Source: Desulfobacterales bacterium | Lineage (GTDB): Bacteria > Desulfobacterota > Desulfobacteria > Desulfobacterales > JAFDCJ01 | DNA length: 26,251 nt | Assembly (NCBI GenBank): GCA_029932495.1 | Contig: JAOZPY010000003.1 | Span: forward strand, 1 to 26,251 | Direction of reading: 5' to 3' | In this document: positions 1-8,179 of the stretch, piece after piece | Layout: the number at the start of each line of letters is the position of its first letter | How positions within the stretch are numbered: the stretch's first letter is position 1 | Position numbers and translations under genes: made by a program | The notes under the pieces: generated by a model | The model's database searches: none | The model's input: only the letters and a program-made list of their open reading frames with translations | Told to the model about the DNA's origin: nothing

Positions 1-36
1 CAGCAACCCGGCACCGCCGGTAATTAATACAGACAT
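1..36 (-). CDS. NAD(P)-binding epimerase/dehydrogenase, N-terminal fragment
   Basis: Only the first 12 codons are inside the window. They read MSVLITGGAGLL, the opening beta strand and glycine-rich loop (TGGAGxx) of a Rossmann fold as found in NAD-dependent epimerase/dehydratases and extended short-chain dehydrogenases. The ATG is preceded by an AAGGAT ribosome binding site about 7 nt upstream. The gene is co-directional with the TRAP genes and 146 nt downstream of them, so it could be the next member of the cluster. The substrate cannot be told from 12 residues. The family call rests on the start motif only. Confidence 0.6.
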   Translation of the reverse strand, partial: MSVLITGGAGLL

Positions 37-78
37 CGTTCAATCCTTTCAGTTAACTTGAGCGCTGAGTGCTCAAAC

Positions 79-180
79 GTCCGTTGTTTGTTGTCCATTG
101 TCCGTGGCTGAAAAAGCGCTGCTGATGAGGTTTTGCCTGTCATGATTGGGCAACGGACAACTGACCACGGACCACGGCCC
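79..180. repeat. Imperfect inverted repeat made of TCCGTTGTC-like units
   Basis: The left arm (79-108) and the reverse complement of the right arm (about 150-180) match at roughly 21 of 29 positions, around a loop of about 41 nt. Both arms are built from CCGTKGTC-like words. The 15-mer at 151-165 occurs again, reverse complemented, at 15108-15122 in another intergenic gap, so this is a dispersed intergenic element. It occupies the whole gap between the dctM-like gene and the next gene start. It may act as an mRNA-stabilising or terminating hairpin, but no T-run follows it. Confidence 0.6.
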
Positions 181-182
181 CT

Positions 183-1484
183 TTATTTCATCAGCAAAGG
201 CAAAAACAGGCTCAACTGCGGCGCCAGGTACAGCACAACCAGCAAAATGATGTCGGCAATCAGAAACGGAACCACCCCCAGAAAAACCTTTTCAAGGGAG
301 ATGTCTTTGACCACTCCTTTGACGACGAAAACATTCATGCCGATGGGGGGGGTCAGCAGCGCAATTTCCGCACTTAAAACAGCCAGCACACCGAACCATA
401 TCAAATTGATGTCAGCTGCTATCAGGCCGGGCAGAAACAGTGGCATGGTCAGAATCAGCATGGAAGTCACGTCCAGAAAACATCCCAGGGGGAAAAAAAT
501 CGCCAGGATGATGACCACCAACAGCTGGGGAGAACCCACGGTGCTGAGCAATACACTGATAGACTGCGGCAGGTTGGAAAGCGTCATGAAGACGTTGAAC
601 ACCATGGCTCCCATGAACAGCAGAAAAATCATGGCGGTGATATGAATAGTTTCGGTGCAAGCCTCCAGGAAGGTTTTCAGTGTAAAACGCTTCATGGCCA
701 CAGTCAGAACAATGCTGGACGCCGCCCCGATGCCGCCGGCTTCAATGGGGGTAAACACCCCCAGGTAAATGCCGCCCAGAATCAGCAGGAAAATGGCCAG
801 TACCGGCCAAACGTGGACCAGCGAAGATATTTTCTGCTTCCAGGTAATTTCAAATTCAGAGACCGGCGCCAGGGAAGGCTTCAATTTGACCAAAATAACG
901 ACAACCGCAAGGAAAAATGTAAGCTCCAAAATTCCCGGTATGATACCGGCGATAAACAGCTTGCCAATGGACTGTTCGGTCAGGATGCCATAAATGATAA
1001 AACCAAGGCTGGGAGGGATCATGATACCCAGGGTGCCGCCGGCGGCAATGGCGCCGGTGGCCAGGGACTTGTTGTAGTTATACTTGCGCATTTCCGGATA
1101 ACAGATGGTTCCCATGGCCGCGGCTCCGGCTGTGCTCGAACCGCTGACCGCAGCAAACCCCCCGCAGCCGGCAATGGAAGCCAGCACCAACCCACCGGGC
1201 AGTCGTCCCAGCCAGTAATAGGCGGTGCGATACAAATCGGCGGCAATGCCGGACTTGGAAAACACCATGCCCATCAGGATAAAAAGCGGCACGCAGGAAA
1301 ACACATAAGCGCTCGCCCAGGTGTAGGGAATCCGTGCCAGGGCCGCCAGGGCCACGTCCCATCCGGACAGCACAGCCGTCCCGATGCAGCCCACAAACAG
1401 AAAAGACACCCCCACGGGCATGCGGGCAGCCATCAGCACAAACAATGCGATCAATCCCAGAGTTCCTACCAATGGCGGACTCAT
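183..1484 (-). CDS. TRAP transporter large permease (DctM family)
   Basis: This is the large membrane subunit of a tripartite ATP-independent periplasmic transporter, which imports an organic acid with Na+/H+ symport using the binding protein encoded two genes upstream. The 433-residue protein is the usual length for DctM and consists almost entirely of hydrophobic helices, with about 12 membrane segments expected. Family-typical stretches include the GGFAAVSGSSTAGAAAMG loop and the TPPIGMNVFVVKG loop near the C-terminus. The ATG is preceded by AAAGGAGG about 8 nt upstream. The gene follows the small permease gene by 40 nt and is the last complete gene of the cluster. Confidence 0.93.
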   Translation of the reverse strand: MSPPLVGTLGLIALFVLMAARMPVGVSFLFVGCIGTAVLSGWDVALAALARIPYTWASAYVFSCVPLFILMGMVFSKSGIAADLYRTAYYWLGRLPGGLVLASIAGCGGFAAVSGSSTAGAAAMGTICYPEMRKYNYNKSLATGAIAAGGTLGIMIPPSLGFIIYGILTEQSIGKLFIAGIIPGILELTFFLAVVVILVKLKPSLAPVSEFEITWKQKISSLVHVWPVLAIFLLILGGIYLGVFTPIEAGGIGAASSIVLTVAMKRFTLKTFLEACTETIHITAMIFLLFMGAMVFNVFMTLSNLPQSISVLLSTVGSPQLLVVIILAIFFPLGCFLDVTSMLILTMPLFLPGLIAADINLIWFGVLAVLSAEIALLTPPIGMNVFVVKGVVKDISLEKVFLGVVPFLIADIILLVVLYLAPQLSLFLPLLMK

Positions 1485-1524
1485 TGCTTAGTCCTCCTTT
1501 CCCGTTGTTCCAACATGCCTGGTT

Positions 1525-2028
1525 TTATTGCAACTGGTCCGACAACCGGCAGGCGTCCTTCCTATCCATCAGCGCGTTAAAAAAAAGAATGAAAAATGTC
1601 ACCGCGGTCAGCAGGCACCCGAAGGCAAATAGGTATTTTGCCGGATATTCGGGCAGCTTCATCCATCCCCTGTAAATTCCCCGGCGAAAGCTGTGTGCAG
1701 CCCTGGCAAAAGCAAACCAGGCCAGCAGGGAAAACAGGATGCCGGCCAGCAGACTGCTGAAGGAATCCAGGACCCAACGCAACCCGGCGGGCAGTCGATC
1801 GTAAATGAGGTCGACCTGGACATGCCCCCTGCGCAATGTAATGCCCGGCAGGGCAAGGGCATTGATAACGGCCAGCAGGTACGAACTGAGGGTCATCGCG
1901 TCCAGAAACGAAGTGTTGAAGACATAGCGGGCGATGACATCGATAACCGTCACTACCGTCAGGACAACCAGGAAGCAAATATTGACATATGAAAGGATGG
2001 TTAACGCGGATTTGAAAAACTTCATCAT
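1525..2028 (-). CDS. TRAP transporter small permease (DctQ family)
   Basis: This is the small membrane subunit of the TRAP importer and pairs with the DctM-like protein in the inner membrane. It has 167 residues and four hydrophobic segments: one near residues 8-30, one around 40-62, one around 85-110 and one near 130-150. The segment RRGHVQVDLIYDRLP between helices 2 and 3 is typical of DctQ (usual form GxHVxVDxxxxxLP). The start is the first of two consecutive ATGs, with GGAGG about 8 nt upstream. It lies 41 nt downstream of the binding-protein gene. Small permeases vary in sequence, so the gene order adds weight to the call. Confidence 0.9.
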   Translation of the reverse strand: MMKFFKSALTILSYVNICFLVVLTVVTVIDVIARYVFNTSFLDAMTLSSYLLAVINALALPGITLRRGHVQVDLIYDRLPAGLRWVLDSFSSLLAGILFSLLAWFAFARAAHSFRRGIYRGWMKLPEYPAKYLFAFGCLLTAVTFFILFFNALMDRKDACRLSDQLQ

Positions 2029-2069
2029 TGTCTTTACCTCCAGGTTTTTCCCGAACGATATCTATCTGA

Positions 2070-3146
2070 CTATTGCTGATACAACCCCGGCAGTTTCACC
2101 ATCACCGGTTTGCCCATTTTTTTCATGGTTGCCACATAGACCTTGTACATTTCCTGGCCCTGTTTGCCATTGGCAGCCACCCATTTCTGCCAGACCGGGA
2201 TAAGCCGCTTGGCCAATTTCTGGCGTTCGGCTGCCGGAAATTCGATCACCTCGATTTTAGGGCTCTGTACGGCTTTTTCCCGCATCTTGGCATCCACAGC
2301 GTCGAAAACAGCGGCAATTTTCATGGTGTATTTAGGAAACAGTTCCTGCCATTTGGCCTTGACGTCAGCCGGCACTTTATTCCATGATTTTTTATTCATC
2401 ACCACGTTGCAGTGCCACCCGCTCATAATCGAGATATCGATGGCATATTTGGTGACCTCGGCCCACTTCCAGCCGGCCACACCGGACGTCCAGCTGTTGA
2501 CTGCGGCATCAATGGTTTTGCGCTGCAGTGCCAGGTAAACATCCGGCGTGCTCATGATCGTAGCGGTCGCCCCGAGAGTATCGCAAAGTTCCTTGAAAAT
2601 ATTTTCTCCGCCCCATACGCGCAATCCTTTGAAATCTTCGACTTTGGTGATTTTCTTATTGCTGAATATCTGGGAAGGGGTCGTGGTGGCCGGAAACAGG
2701 TAAACAACATCTTCGAACTCTTTATTCAGAAAACCTCTTTTTTGAAATTCCATGAGCAATTTGGCGCTTGTCTGGGCGGAATCTGAAAAAAACGGAAGCT
2801 GAACCCCTAGGGACAACGGAAATCGCGAAGGTGAAAATCCGCAGCAACCAAGGGCCATATCCGCCAGGCCTTCGGCCGTTATGTCATATTGTTCTGCGGC
2901 TTTGCCCAGGGCGCTGGCTCCATAGAATTTAACCACCACCTTGCCGTTGCTCGTATCGGACAGTTCCTTGGCCAAGGCTTCCAGAACCTTGGTGACCGGG
3001 TGACCCGGCGCGATAAAACTGCTGAATTTCATATTAATGACTTTTTGCGCGGCCTGGCCGGATAACGCCAGGGGTCCGGCCAGCATGGCTGTTGCCACAA
3101 CGACACACAAGGTAAATCGAAACAAGCTCCTGTTTTTTCTGCTCAT
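2070..3146 (-). CDS. TRAP transporter periplasmic substrate-binding protein (DctP/TAXI-like fold)
   Basis: This is a periplasmic solute receptor of 358 residues, the normal size for DctP. A Sec signal peptide is visible: basic MSRKNR, a hydrophobic core, and a probable cleavage after the AQA near residue 33. The mature protein begins with VINMKFSSFIAPGHP and has the DctP core features DFKGLRVWGGENIFKELCDTLGA and TPDVYLALQRKTIDAAV. The conserved Arg of the LRVWGG segment is expected to form a salt bridge with a substrate carboxylate, so an organic acid ligand is likely. The ligand itself cannot be inferred. The ATG has AAGGAGG about 8 nt upstream. The gene leads the TRAP trio. Confidence 0.93.
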   Translation of the reverse strand: MSRKNRSLFRFTLCVVVATAMLAGPLALSGQAAQKVINMKFSSFIAPGHPVTKVLEALAKELSDTSNGKVVVKFYGASALGKAAEQYDITAEGLADMALGCCGFSPSRFPLSLGVQLPFFSDSAQTSAKLLMEFQKRGFLNKEFEDVVYLFPATTTPSQIFSNKKITKVEDFKGLRVWGGENIFKELCDTLGATATIMSTPDVYLALQRKTIDAAVNSWTSGVAGWKWAEVTKYAIDISIMSGWHCNVVMNKKSWNKVPADVKAKWQELFPKYTMKIAAVFDAVDAKMREKAVQSPKIEVIEFPAAERQKLAKRLIPVWQKWVAANGKQGQEMYKVYVATMKKMGKPVMVKLPGLYQQ

Positions 3147-3238
3147 TTTTCAGCCTCCTTTTTAAAAAACGATTAATTTAATTGGTTCTTCTTCAATTCA
3201 AGCTTTTTGACAAAATTCCCTGAACCCTTGAACCTTAC

Positions 3239-4129
3239 CTATATCTGTAGCAAATCCACCGCATTCTCATACAAATAGCAGGCCATGGCCTCCTCATCCA
3301 GAGGCAGGGCCAGGGTACGTTCCACCAGTTGCTCGCAGTTACCAAAGGGGTAAGCGCTGGCAAACAAAAACCGATCCGGAAGCCATTGGATACCCTTGAC
3401 GTACAGTTCTCCTCCGGCGGCAAATACATATACATCCGGTGACAGGAAGACGCCGCCCGAACCGATGGCGCTGCATTTCAGGGCCACGCCGATGGCCTCG
3501 TTGACATAAGGATAGGCCCCATGTCCCAGCACAATGGGCAGGTCCGGAAACGTCTCGGCCACGTGCTGGAACTGGACCGGGTGGGTGTAAGTTAGATCGG
3601 GCCCGGCAAAGGGCCCGGTCATGAAAAGAATGGGTACTTCCAGCTCATCGCATTTTTCGTAGATTGGCATCAATTTTTCATCATCGGCATACAGGGGTTT
3701 TTCGAAAAGTCCGGGTTCGATGCACAGCCCCTTCAGGCCCAGCTCCTTGATGGCCCTGTCGATATCGGCCACAGTCTCCGGCACCGGCTTGCTGCCATCC
3801 ACGCCGGCAAGCCCCAGCAGGCGATCGCCGGATTGGCGGACCAGTTCGGCGATATACGTGTCACTGACATGACAGGACAGGCCCAGCAGGTGGGAGTGCC
3901 GGCCATTCATCACCCCGTAACGGATACCGGCGTTGTCGATTTCCTTGAAAAGCAACTCCAGAGCTTCGCCGTCGGCAGCCCCCTCATCGCTTTCAAGGCT
4001 TTTTTCATAGGAGTCCGGGGTATCCACCTCAAACCTGAAATTGGCGAACCTGACGATGCCTTCCGGGAAAAAACCCTTGTACAGCACTGTCGGCGGCCGG
4101 AGCCGAAAATCGATAATTTTACCTTTCAT
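3239..4129 (-). CDS. Amidohydrolase_2-fold protein lacking canonical metal ligands (copy 1)
   Basis: This 296-residue TIM-barrel protein resembles the amidohydrolase-2 family (ACMSD-like hydrolases and decarboxylases). Strand 1 reads IIDFRLRPP (residues 5-13), where active members have an IDxHxH metal motif, so both histidines are arginines. The LGHGAYP histidine (about H203) is kept. The metal-binding aspartate normally in a GSDYP-type motif near the C-terminus is replaced by alanine in FASAYPFG (about 257-263). A metal-dependent hydrolase mechanism is therefore unlikely. Similar motifs occur in the next gene upstream, a paralogue. The reaction is unknown; a metal-free lyase or hydratase, or a non-catalytic partner, are options. 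AAGGAG precedes the ATG. Confidence 0.85.
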   Translation of the reverse strand: MKGKIIDFRLRPPTVLYKGFFPEGIVRFANFRFEVDTPDSYEKSLESDEGAADGEALELLFKEIDNAGIRYGVMNGRHSHLLGLSCHVSDTYIAELVRQSGDRLLGLAGVDGSKPVPETVADIDRAIKELGLKGLCIEPGLFEKPLYADDEKLMPIYEKCDELEVPILFMTGPFAGPDLTYTHPVQFQHVAETFPDLPIVLGHGAYPYVNEAIGVALKCSAIGSGGVFLSPDVYVFAAGGELYVKGIQWLPDRFLFASAYPFGNCEQLVERTLALPLDEEAMACYLYENAVDLLQI

Positions 4130-4213
4130 AAATGATCTCCTTGTTGTTTTGCGTCCATAAATGGTCTTGCTTCGTTTTCCGCGGGTTTAAAGCGATGACA
4201 AACTTAAACGTTT

Positions 4214-4302
4214 GAAAGCTGGAAAACCCGTTAAAAAATAAAACCTTTTTCAGCCTTCCAGCCTCCTGGCCTTCAAGCCTTCTGGCCTTCAAGCTTTCCA
4301 GC
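4214..4302. repeat. Degenerate 16-bp tandem repeats with a short inverted partner
   Basis: The 13-mer CTGGCCTTCAAGC occurs at 4266-4278 and 4282-4294 with a 16-bp period, and a more degenerate unit (CAGCCTTCCAGCCT) starts at 4251. GCTGGAAA at 4218-4225 is the inverse of TTTCCAGC at 4295-4302, so a hairpin is possible. The element fills part of the 230-bp gap between the two amidohydrolase-fold genes. No small ORF with a convincing start was recognised in this gap. Confidence 0.55.
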
Positions 4303-4359
4303 CCGCCGAAAAACGATATTTTGTCTTTTTATTATTTTTGCCTGGGACCCGGTTGATTT

Positions 4360-5271
4360 TCACAACTCAAGCAGCCGGGCCGCATTGCCGTACATGTATT
4401 TTTCCATCACCTCGTCAGACAGGGGAAACTGCAGCGAAAGCTCTACCGATTCCTTGAAGGTGCCAAACGGATAAGCCGTGGCGAAGATAAACTGGTCCGG
4501 CAGCTGGCTGATAGCTTCCACGTAAAGCCGGCCGCCGGGGAAAAAACAATAGATGTCCGGGGACAGGTAAAAATTCGGGTGCTTGACACCCAGGGCGAGA
4601 GCATCCAGCACCCGTGGATATCCTCCGTGGCCCAAAACGATTTTCAGGTCCGGAAAATCCTGCAGCACCCGATCCAGTGGAGGCCAGTCGTTCGCCCCGA
4701 TGTCATGCCCGGCGTAAATGCCACTCATGTACATGAGCAGCTTGTCAAGCTTGACCATGGTCTCGTAGATCGGATAAAGTCTGCGGTCATCGGCTTTCAG
4801 CGGCTGTCCTTCTTGCGTTGTGGAGTAACCGATTTCCAGCACCGCACCGGCCAGACCGTGATCCCCGATGGCGGTCTCAATGGCGGACACCGCCTCTTCA
4901 GCCGGCTGTTCCACGTCGATGCCATGCAGACCGATGGCACGGTTGTTAAACTTACGGCCCAGTTCAAGCATCATCTCATCGGTTACGTTGATCTTATCCG
5001 CCCCCGACATCTGCAAAACAGCCTTGGGCGGGTTGGCAAGGTTGCGCCCCGGCACCACGATCAACTCCACGCCGGCCTCGTCCATCTCCTTGAGCAGCAG
5101 CTCCAGTCCCTCTTCTTCTCCCACCTTGAACATGGACGGGCTGGTGGCCAGGGACGGCGGGCAGACAAACTTGTTTTTCCACTGGAGTCTGCCCAGTTTG
5201 AGATCGAACAAAAGCTTCTGGGCCGCCATGGGAGGACGGCAGCGAAAATCAATAATTCTGGATACGGTCAT
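4360..5271 (-). CDS. Amidohydrolase_2-fold protein lacking canonical metal ligands (copy 2)
   Basis: This 303-residue paralogue of the 3239-4129 product has the same set of motifs: IIDFRCRPP (6-14) in place of the IDxHxH metal motif, LGHGGYP (213-219) keeping the barrel histidine, LSPDIYCFFPGGRLYVEAISQLPD near 236-259, and FATAYPFG (263-270) with alanine where the catalytic, metal-binding aspartate normally sits. The shared, coherent loss of ligands in two diverged copies argues for a distinct subfamily rather than decay. It might form a heteromer with its neighbour or act on successive intermediates. AAAGGAG precedes the ATG by about 11 nt. It lies 94 nt downstream of the thiolase gene. Confidence 0.85.
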   Translation of the reverse strand: MTVSRIIDFRCRPPMAAQKLLFDLKLGRLQWKNKFVCPPSLATSPSMFKVGEEEGLELLLKEMDEAGVELIVVPGRNLANPPKAVLQMSGADKINVTDEMMLELGRKFNNRAIGLHGIDVEQPAEEAVSAIETAIGDHGLAGAVLEIGYSTTQEGQPLKADDRRLYPIYETMVKLDKLLMYMSGIYAGHDIGANDWPPLDRVLQDFPDLKIVLGHGGYPRVLDALALGVKHPNFYLSPDIYCFFPGGRLYVEAISQLPDQFIFATAYPFGTFKESVELSLQFPLSDEVMEKYMYGNAARLLEL

Positions 5272-5365
5272 CAGGCGAAATCTCCTTTTGTCGTTTCCGG
5301 GACTGTGCCGGAGAATATTTATTCAAAACCTGTTTCGTCTCGCTTATCATGGCGTCGAACGGCCG

Positions 5366-6625
5366 CTAGCTGTTCACCCGCTCCAGGATATGCATACACA
5401 TGGCCGCTTCCTCGAAGCCCATGTTGCCGCCGCCGTTTTCTGCCAGCGCCAGCCGGCAGCCTTCCACCTGGCGTTCTCCGGCCTCGTGACGCAGCTGGGT
5501 GACCAGTTCGAACACCTGGCCCAGACCCGAAGCTCCCACCGGGTGGCCGCGCGATTCAAGTCCGCCCGAGGTGTTGATGGGCAGTTTTCCGCCCAGGCGG
5601 GTGGCACCGGACTCGGCAAAGGGTCCGCCTTCGCCCGCCGGGCAGAAGCCCAGGGCCTCGGTCTGGTGCAGCTCGCCGAAAGCAGTGGCGTCATGCACCT
5701 CGGCCACATCGATGTCGGCTGGACCCACCCCGGCGATCTCGTATGCCTGGCGCGAAAGCCGGGCGCCGATGTCCCGGTCTTCCTCATCGATGGACCGATC
5801 GGAGCCCGAGCCTAGAACCGAGGCGCAAATTTTGACCGGACGCGCTGCGCTCAATTTTTTCAGATAGTCCCCGGAGCAGACCACGGCACATGCCGCCCCG
5901 TCGCCCACCGGGGCGCACATCGGTACGGTCAGCGGATAAATCACCGGCCGGGCGGCCAGAATCTCCTCCACGGTCATTTTTTTCTGGTACTGGGCATAAG
6001 GGTTCATGGTGCTGTGAAAGTGATTCTTGCTGGCGATGACGGCCAGCTGCCGTTGGGTAGTTCCGTAGGTAGCCATATGCCAGCGCGACCAGCCGGCATA
6101 TACATCCATGAAAGCACTGCGGTTCTTGCCGGCATCTTTGGCCTGATCCTGGTCCGGTGGAATCTCCAGGGCCAACCCGTCGAGCACCCTGCGCCAGGCT
6201 GCAAAATGCCGTTTGATGTTGGACACGTCCACCCCGGCCCAGTAAGCCCGGAATGTTTTTTCCCGGTCTTCGCTGTAAAGCTTTTCCACTCCGGCTGCCA
6301 GGACACATTCATAAACTCCTGAGACCACCCCCATCCAAGCCCCGTGCAGGGCCGTGGAGGCCCCGGCACAGGCATTTTCCACGTTAACGATGGGAATCTC
6401 TTGGATCCCCAGGGGCCTTAAGGCCACCTGGCCCCTGATACAGTGCTGCTCGGTGAAATAGCCCCACATGGAATTGGAAAACCAGGCAGCCTGGAGATCT
6501 GCAGCCGCCAGGCCGGCATCGTCCAGGCCGGCCCGGACAGCTTGAGCCACAAGATCTTTTTCGGTTTTGTCCAGGTGCTTGGCAAAACGCGTCATGCCGG
6601 CACCGACGATATAAACGTCTCGCAT
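5366..6625 (-). CDS. SCPx-type thiolase / acetyl-CoA acetyltransferase family protein
   Basis: This thiolase-superfamily enzyme is expected to cleave or form a C-C bond at a beta-ketoacyl-CoA. In 419 residues it has the nucleophile loop NVENACAGAS (Cys86), the histidine motif EVHDATAFGE (His311) and NTSGGLESRGHPVGASG (His361). The C-terminal ENGGGNMG lacks the second cysteine of classical thiolases, as is common in the SCPx/lipid-transfer branch. These relatives often need a DUF35 OB-fold partner, and none is seen here. I chose the ATG at 6625 (MRDVYIVGAGMTRF) because AAAGGTGA sits 5 nt upstream; an in-frame GTG at 6634 lies inside that site. The gene follows the CoA ligase by 16 nt, which suggests coupled expression. 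Confidence 0.9.
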   Translation of the reverse strand: MRDVYIVGAGMTRFAKHLDKTEKDLVAQAVRAGLDDAGLAAADLQAAWFSNSMWGYFTEQHCIRGQVALRPLGIQEIPIVNVENACAGASTALHGAWMGVVSGVYECVLAAGVEKLYSEDREKTFRAYWAGVDVSNIKRHFAAWRRVLDGLALEIPPDQDQAKDAGKNRSAFMDVYAGWSRWHMATYGTTQRQLAVIASKNHFHSTMNPYAQYQKKMTVEEILAARPVIYPLTVPMCAPVGDGAACAVVCSGDYLKKLSAARPVKICASVLGSGSDRSIDEEDRDIGARLSRQAYEIAGVGPADIDVAEVHDATAFGELHQTEALGFCPAGEGGPFAESGATRLGGKLPINTSGGLESRGHPVGASGLGQVFELVTQLRHEAGERQVEGCRLALAENGGGNMGFEEAAMCMHILERVNS

Positions 6626-6641
6626 GGCGGTCACCTTTACC

Positions 6642-8000
6642 TTATTTTTTTTCGTAAGTCTTTTCGAACACCTGGCCTTTGTAATGGCTGCGCTCGAGGC
6701 TGCCCGGCTCAGCCCACAGGATCTTGGGAGTAATTTTCAGCCGGCTGCTCATGGTCGCCATGATTTCCTTTTCCAGGGCTTCCAGTTCAGCACCGGCCAC
6801 ACCCGCAGCGTGCTCCACTCGGATCTTGAGCGGCGGTACCACTCGCGGTGGTTTTTCGTCCAGTACGATGCGCAGCTCTCCGCTCACCCGGGGAACAAAC
6901 TCGTTGATCACACCCTTGATGTGACTCGGGTAGACCATCACGCCCTTGACCTTGAGCATGTCGTCGGCCCGGCCGATGACCTTGTAACGGAAACCTGTGC
7001 GCCCGCAGGGACACGGTTCGGTGAACACCTGGTGGATGTCTCCCATGCTCTGGCGCATCCACACGAAACCGTCGCCCACCAGCATGGTGAACACCGCCTC
7101 GCCCTTGGCCCCGTCTTCCATGGCAATAGGCGCCTTGGTCTCCGGGTCCACCAACTCGTAATAAACCAGATCATCCGCCACCCAGTGCATGCCCTGGTAT
7201 TGCTCGTGATCGCAGGAAAAACCAAATCCCGCACCGGCATCAAAAATACGGCAACCGTAAGCGCTCTCCAGTTTCTGCTTGACGGCTGGAATGCCGGCGC
7301 CCGGCTCACCGCCCAGCACAAGGGCCTTGAAACCCAGCTCGCCCACTTCCTGCTTAAGAATCCTTGGGGACTGTTCGATGAGGTATTCGGCCAGCGAAGG
7401 CGTGCCCACGTAAAACGTGCCTCGGAAGAGTTTTTGCATCAGCAGGATGCGTTCGCTTTTGGCCTCGGCGCCCACGGGAATGGTCATGCAGCCCAGCTTC
7501 TGAAGTCCGATCATCAACGTGACGCCGGCAATCACCATGGACAGGGCGAAACAGAACAGCATGCGATCGTTGGAGCGCAGCCCGGCGCGCCAGGCACCAC
7601 GCACCATGGCCTCACCCCACAGCTCGTTGATGTCGAAGTTGGTCAAAGGATAGGGCGTCGGCGTGCCGGTGGTCCCGGTGGTGGTGGCCATGTAGTCCAG
7701 CTCGTCCACGGACACAGGCATGATCTGATCCAGCACCTTAAGCAAATCGCCTTTGTATTCCTGCACCAGGGCCAACAGGGACTGCTTGTTGAACAGAGAG
7801 ATCTTGTCTTTGAACTCATCGAAACCGGAAAGCTTGTCCGGGTCCAGCTTGGCGTTCTCGAGGATGCGGGTGTAAAACGGCGCGTTGGCCTTGAGCCGGC
7901 TCAGCATTTTTTTCAGCTTTTGCAGTTGGATCTTTTCCATCTCGGGTGTGTTGAGCAACGGCTCCATTTCCATGTTCCAGTAAGGTCTGTCATTACCCAT
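6642..8000 (-). CDS. Phenylacetate-CoA ligase-like (PaaK family) AMP-forming acyl/aryl-CoA ligase
   Basis: This adenylate-forming enzyme activates a carboxylic acid to its CoA thioester using ATP. It has 452 residues, close to the PaaK family norm of about 430-450. The P-loop ATTTGTTGTPTPYPL covers about residues 105-119, RQSMGDI lies near 316-322, a CPCG pair near 330-333 resembles the Cys-rich turn of PaaK-like enzymes, and the hinge GRADDMLKVKGVMVYP is near 343-358. The C-terminal lysine region differs from PaaK (SHYKGQVFEKTYE), so phenylacetate itself need not be the substrate. The ATG is preceded by AAGGAG. It is probably the activating step for the acid imported by the TRAP system. Confidence 0.9.
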   Translation of the reverse strand: MGNDRPYWNMEMEPLLNTPEMEKIQLQKLKKMLSRLKANAPFYTRILENAKLDPDKLSGFDEFKDKISLFNKQSLLALVQEYKGDLLKVLDQIMPVSVDELDYMATTTGTTGTPTPYPLTNFDINELWGEAMVRGAWRAGLRSNDRMLFCFALSMVIAGVTLMIGLQKLGCMTIPVGAEAKSERILLMQKLFRGTFYVGTPSLAEYLIEQSPRILKQEVGELGFKALVLGGEPGAGIPAVKQKLESAYGCRIFDAGAGFGFSCDHEQYQGMHWVADDLVYYELVDPETKAPIAMEDGAKGEAVFTMLVGDGFVWMRQSMGDIHQVFTEPCPCGRTGFRYKVIGRADDMLKVKGVMVYPSHIKGVINEFVPRVSGELRIVLDEKPPRVVPPLKIRVEHAAGVAGAELEALEKEIMATMSSRLKITPKILWAEPGSLERSHYKGQVFEKTYEKK

Positions 8001-8016
8001 TTTTCTTCTCCTTATC

Positions 8017-8133
8017 CTTCCAGATAAAGCTTTTGGACTGTTTTATCGGCCGTTCTCTTCGACGACGTACTAACCGTACGTCTTACTCAAGAAGTTTCCC
8101 CCGGCCTTGCAAAAAATTATCTGAAAGTCTATC
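8017..8133. repeat. Long imperfect inverted repeat with a perfect hairpin centre
   Basis: The centre is GACGTAC (8064-8070), a TAACC loop (8071-8075) and GTACGTC (8076-8082), a perfect 7-bp stem. Farther out CTTC/GAAG, GGCC/GGCC and TTCCAGATAA/TTATCTGAAA pair imperfectly, making a symmetric element of about 115 bp. It fills most of the 179-bp gap between the second DUF2148 gene and the CoA ligase gene. It resembles a REP/MITE-like intergenic element, or an mRNA processing hairpin. No ORF longer than a few codons was found in the gap. Confidence 0.55.
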
Positions 8134-8179
8134 GTTGATGAACCATAAAACATTATCTGCCGCTTAAATTTCGATCGGA

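Noticed and set aside
642..1580. Plus-strand ORF of 312 codons opposite the DctM-like gene
   Set aside because: It is a shadow frame; the minus strand encodes an obvious membrane permease.
6624..8027. Long plus-strand ORF (467 codons) opposite the CoA ligase gene
   Set aside because: It is antisense to a gene with clear adenylate-forming motifs. Its own translation has no recognisable domain and is rich in His/Gln as expected from a shadow frame.
8023..8030. AGATAAAG as a third activator half-site
   Set aside because: It matches half of the site at 11281-11319, but there is no partner arm at 15 bp and no -24/-12 box downstream. It belongs to the inverted element at 8017-8133.
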